A DNA stretch of 61,471 nt, taken from contig JAUCBJ010007657.1 in the NCBI GenBank assembly GCA_032718475.1, positions 1-61,471 of the forward strand. Reading direction: 5' to 3'. This DNA is from Nemertoderma westbladi (taxonomy: Eukaryota > Xenacoelomorpha > Nemertodermatida > Nemertodermatidae). This document shows positions 58,322-61,471 of this stretch, piece after piece. The position numbers and the translations under genes were made by a program. Within the stretch, counting starts at the first letter, position 1, and the number at the start of each line of letters is the position of its first letter. Under the pieces are notes generated by a model, which ran no database searches, was not told where the DNA came from, and saw only the letters and a list, made by a program, of their open reading frames with translations.

Positions 58322-61123
58322 TTGGGGGTAGAACCAATCCCCATGGCGCGAGTACTGGGACTCGCTTGGAACCCGAACTCAGATAAGTTCCAGGTAAGAG
58401 TTAGATTTGAGCCCAGTAGCCCAGACAAAGTTTTGACAAAGAGAATTTGCTTATCGACGTTGAGTAGACTATTTGACCCGATGAACTTTATCAGTCCGGT
58501 AATATTACAGGCACGAGCGTGCATGAGGAAAATTTGGTTGTCCGACCTAGAGTGGGACGAACCAATATCTCCTATACATGCAAAGCAGTGGAGGGAGTGG
58601 GAAGCCGAGTTGCATCTATTGAAAAACATAGATGTACCCCGTCCCTACTTTCCGAATCAGCTGGTATTCCCAGCTGATCTCGAACTGCATCTATTTAGTG
58701 ACGCAAGTGACACCGGCTTTGGTATGGTAGCCTACCTTCGCCGAGAGGTGAGTCAGGATAAATTTGAGACGGCCTTTGTGACTTCTAGATCAAAGACAAT
58801 GCCGGTCAAATACATGACTGTCCCTCGTGCAGAGTTACAGGCGGCTGTAGTTTCAGTCGAGGTAAGTAAGCAGATAACAGAGGAATTAGACACGACATTG
58901 ACCTTATTCTATTGGACGGACGCATCCTTGGTGTTAGTATACATTGCGGCTGACAATATTGCACTAAAGACATTTGTGGCCAATAGACGCGCTCAGATCG
59001 TTGATTTTTCGACGAAGGAACAATGGAGACATTGTCCGGGAGTGTTAAACCCGGCCGACATAACTTCGAGAGGTGCAATGCCGGCGGAATTCTGTCAGGA
59101 AGAGTTGCAGGAGTTTTGGTTGCATGGACCTGATTTTCTAACGAGGACACAGGAACATTGGCCAGAGCGACTGAAGATAGTGACCAATCCGATGCCTGAA
59201 GATGCAGAAGTCAAAGTGGAGAAAGTCTCTAAGTCGAATTCTAAAGCCAAACTTAAGTCATTGGAGCGGCCTGAAGAGTCATTGGAGCGGCCTGAAGAGT
59301 CATTGGAGCGGCCCGGAGACCTATCAGACCAACAGACTTACGTGACTACTAGGTCCGGAAGGGTAAGTTATGACATAAAACCACCCTTACAGACTAAACC
59401 AGGGTCACAGTTGGTAAGTGACGGACAGAAAATGACCGACATAATGGAGCCTTTGGTTTCCAAACCTGCGGGTTTGGATTCGAAACTTCCATTAATTAGC
59501 GGACAACCGTCGCTGGCATTAGAGCCATGTAGTGTTTATGATAAATTACTAAATTCGTCTGCCTCTTGGCTGACAATTTGTAAAAGAACTGCGTGGTTAA
59601 GCCGATACATTTCGTACCTTTGTATAAAACATTCGGAACATTTAGGAGAACGAACGAGCGCTAATAGTGAGCGAATTCAGAAATTGAAACAACCTCTGAC
59701 AGAGGATGAGATTGATCAAGCGGAATTAAAGCATTTGAAACATTATCAAATGTGTGCCTTCCCCAAAGAATTCCATCTATTATTGGCTCAACGACCAGTT
59801 CTCTATAAACCCCTTAGAAAATGGAGTCCATTAATCCATAAGGGTTTGATTTGTCATAGATCGAGAATCCAGACTGTCGACATAAACTCACAGTTTAGGT
59901 TCCCAGTGATAATCCCTAGTCACCCAATAGAATTGCAAAGAGCGATTCTATGGGATATACACAAGAGGTTGCATCACGCAGGAAGGTTACACTGTTTGTC
60001 GGCAGCGAGACAGCGATTCATTCTATTGCAGCCAAGCAGGGCAGACGGCACTATGTATGACCCCTGTCTGGTTTGCAAGAGGGTGAACGCCAGAGTATTG
60101 GAACAGGAGATGGCTGAACTCCCGGAAGCGAGAGTGCAGGCATATGACCCACCCTTTACGAACACAGGGGTGGACTGTTTTGGTCCGATTGAGGCAAAGA
60201 GTGGACGGCTGACCCACAAGCGATGGGTTCTGCTACTGACATGCATGGCTAGTAGAGCCATACACATTGAGCGTGTGGCAGACATGTCGACCAAATCTCT
60301 GCTCCTGGCCTTAAAGAGATTTATGGCCAGGAGAGGACTAGTAAAGGCGTTCTACTCTGACAAGGGTACAAACTTTGTCGGGGGGAATAGCGAGTTGAAC
60401 GCGGCTCATAAAGCGGCACAGAATAAGGAAATTTCTGCAGCACTTTTGCCGCAAAGAGTAGAGTGGAGATTTAATACTCCAGAAAGTCCTTGGAGAGGAG
60501 GAAGTTGGGAGCGTTTAGTTCGCTCTGTAAAGCAGGCCATTGCTAAGACGTTGCCTGTAAATAAACAACTTACCAATGACGAACTGGTCACAGCTTTCAT
60601 CGAAATCGAGCATACACTAAACTCGAGGCCGATAGCTATGTTGCCAGACGGTGTTGCATTAACGCCAAATCATTTGCTAATGCAGAGTCCAGCATTTCTT
60701 GTGCCGGCATCAGAACCCATTAGTGCCGACCTATATAGTCGTAAGAGCTGGAAGGTGACACAATTAGTCGCGTACACATTCTGGGAATATTGGCGGGAAT
60801 ATTATCTTCCCACCATATCCACCAGAACAAAGTGGTACAAAACGGTTCGGAGTCTCCAAAGGGGAGACTACGTATTGATAACCGAACCGATTATCAAGAG
60901 AAAGTACTGGGAGACAGGAGTTATCTTGCACATACACCCAGACGTGCAAAACATAGTGCGCACAGTCACTGTGAAAATTAGGTACAAGTGTCCGCACCCA
61001 AAAAAGTGTAAAACTAATGGTTTACACACCTTGGACCGACCGGTCCAAGATATCGTGTTATTAGAGGAGACACGCATCGAGACGGGAGATTATAATTTGT
61101 CTCCTGCCTCAAAACAGAATTAG
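58322..61123 (+). CDS. BEL/Pao RT end, RNase H and integrase
   Basis: The frame has 933 residues. RT end: MARVLGLAWNPNSDKF and LSRLFDPMNFISP. RNase H: ELHLFSDASDTGFGMVAY and FYWTDASLVLVYI, with PADITSRG at its end. A low-complexity region carries three tandem 21-bp repeats. The integrase zinc domain has HKRLHHAGRLHCLS and DPCLVCKRVNA. The core has NTGVDCFGPIEAK (Asp), KAFYSDKGTNFVGG (Asp) and GSWERLVRSVKQAI (Glu). It ends after a Cys-rich KCPHPKKCKTN tail at TAG 61121-61123. All integrase catalytic residues are present. Confidence 0.9.
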   Translation: MGVEPIPMARVLGLAWNPNSDKFQVRVRFEPSSPDKVLTKRICLSTLSRLFDPMNFISPVILQARACMRKIWLSDLEWDEPISPIHAKQWREWEAELHLLKNIDVPRPYFPNQLVFPADLELHLFSDASDTGFGMVAYLRREVSQDKFETAFVTSRSKTMPVKYMTVPRAELQAAVVSVEVSKQITEELDTTLTLFYWTDASLVLVYIAADNIALKTFVANRRAQIVDFSTKEQWRHCPGVLNPADITSRGAMPAEFCQEELQEFWLHGPDFLTRTQEHWPERLKIVTNPMPEDAEVKVEKVSKSNSKAKLKSLERPEESLERPEESLERPGDLSDQQTYVTTRSGRVSYDIKPPLQTKPGSQLVSDGQKMTDIMEPLVSKPAGLDSKLPLISGQPSLALEPCSVYDKLLNSSASWLTICKRTAWLSRYISYLCIKHSEHLGERTSANSERIQKLKQPLTEDEIDQAELKHLKHYQMCAFPKEFHLLLAQRPVLYKPLRKWSPLIHKGLICHRSRIQTVDINSQFRFPVIIPSHPIELQRAILWDIHKRLHHAGRLHCLSAARQRFILLQPSRADGTMYDPCLVCKRVNARVLEQEMAELPEARVQAYDPPFTNTGVDCFGPIEAKSGRLTHKRWVLLLTCMASRAIHIERVADMSTKSLLLALKRFMARRGLVKAFYSDKGTNFVGGNSELNAAHKAAQNKEISAALLPQRVEWRFNTPESPWRGGSWERLVRSVKQAIAKTLPVNKQLTNDELVTAFIEIEHTLNSRPIAMLPDGVALTPNHLLMQSPAFLVPASEPISADLYSRKSWKVTQLVAYTFWEYWREYYLPTISTRTKWYKTVRSLQRGDYVLITEPIIKRKYWETGVILHIHPDVQNIVRTVTVKIRYKCPHPKKCKTNGLHTLDRPVQDIVLLEETRIETGDYNLSPASKQN
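59260..59322 (+). repeat. 21-bp coding tandem repeat in BEL pol
   Basis: Three copies of TTGGAGCGGCCTGAAGAGTC plus one base encode SLERPEE-type heptads between RNase H and integrase. The unit keeps frame. Confidence 0.9.
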
Positions 61124-61471
61124 TGTTGGACGCAACTCACTTCGTATGCATTCCTCGAATGCAAATACAAGGAAATGAATAGGAGCGGGGTTGTGGTGAT
61201 TTGCGTTGAGTTTTGTCTAGTGGGTATCAAAACAAAATTTTATTTTTAAAATTTTTGGAAAATTTAAAATTTAAAAAAAAAATAAAAAATAAAAAAATAA
61301 AAATTAGAAGTGAACCCAAGACAATTCCAGACGCTGTGTATAGACGCGTTTTAGAATTCGTCTATAGATATACAGTAATTTGAAAGTCGTGAAGCCTGGA
61401 AAATAGCATTTAGAAACCATGGTGACGGCTATATTACGTAGGAGTGTAAATTGAGTTTAGCAACTTCCACA
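61124..61471 (+). other. Noncoding region 3' of BEL pol
   Basis: An A-rich stretch (61255-61305) may include the polypurine tract. The 3' LTR either begins here or lies beyond the window. No match to the leader at 49736-52839 was seen. Confidence 0.4.

Larger units (their letters stand above)
52840..61123 (+). mobile_element. BEL/Pao LTR retrotransposon, gag-pol region
   Basis: Four consecutive plus-strand frames give Gag N-terminal part, Gag with zinc knuckle, protease plus RT, and RNase H plus integrase. This order and the motifs (YMDD, SDAS, GVDCFGP) are those of BEL/Pao. The first three frames are in one register, separated only by TAA at 55087-55089 and TGA at 56200-56202. The fourth is shifted by one near 58290-58320. 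The defects are few, so the insertion is probably young, but as it stands no full polyprotein can be made without recoding. Confidence 0.92.

Overview
The window looks like repeat-rich genomic DNA of an animal, most likely a marine invertebrate; I cannot name the species. The case rests on spliced genes with GT-AG junctions, a CARD plus Death-domain protein, a mucin-type WxxW-domain membrane protein, BEL/Pao and Gypsy LTR retrotransposons, several LINE families, tRNA-derived SINE-like pieces, terminal-inverted-repeat DNA transposons and a large satellite. Nothing suggests a bacterium.

Layout. 1-6.6 kb is a 37-bp satellite with a near-identical 2.4-kb block duplicated 2,485 bp apart. 7.08-8.64 kb is a TTAA-flanked, piggyBac-like non-autonomous element. 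9.58-11.17 kb (minus) is the best host gene: CARD, Death domain, nine-residue repeats and a C-terminal membrane anchor, the layout of a MAVS-type antiviral adaptor. 13.6-25.5 kb (minus) is one old LINE split by three later insertions: a 1.44-kb inverted-repeat element (14467-15903), a complete Gypsy-type LTR element (16362-22682) and a truncated plus-strand LINE piece (23434-24158). 26.2-26.8 kb is a gag remnant. 27.0-31.6 kb is a second LINE family (called LINE-B here) split by a 3.58-kb hAT-like transposon with 8-bp target duplications and about 0.5-kb inverted repeats.

33.3-43.7 kb (minus) carries the 3' end of a second host gene that is invisible as long ORFs. Four short phase-matched exons encode a WxxW domain, a short linker and a transmembrane segment ending in Arg-Arg-Arg. 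Its 8-kb intron holds LTR-element remnants and three LINE-B copies nested in one another. 42-44 kb has a further LINE fragment and SINE-like pieces. 47.1-49.6 kb (minus) is a fairly intact LINE reverse transcriptase and endonuclease. 52.8-61.1 kb (plus) is a nearly complete BEL/Pao gag-pol region with two in-frame stops and one frameshift; its 3' LTR is not recognisable inside the window.

Most coding potential is retrotransposon-derived and broken by a few stops or frameshifts. The two host genes are separate from each other and are the most useful biology here. The nested insertions give a readable order of events.
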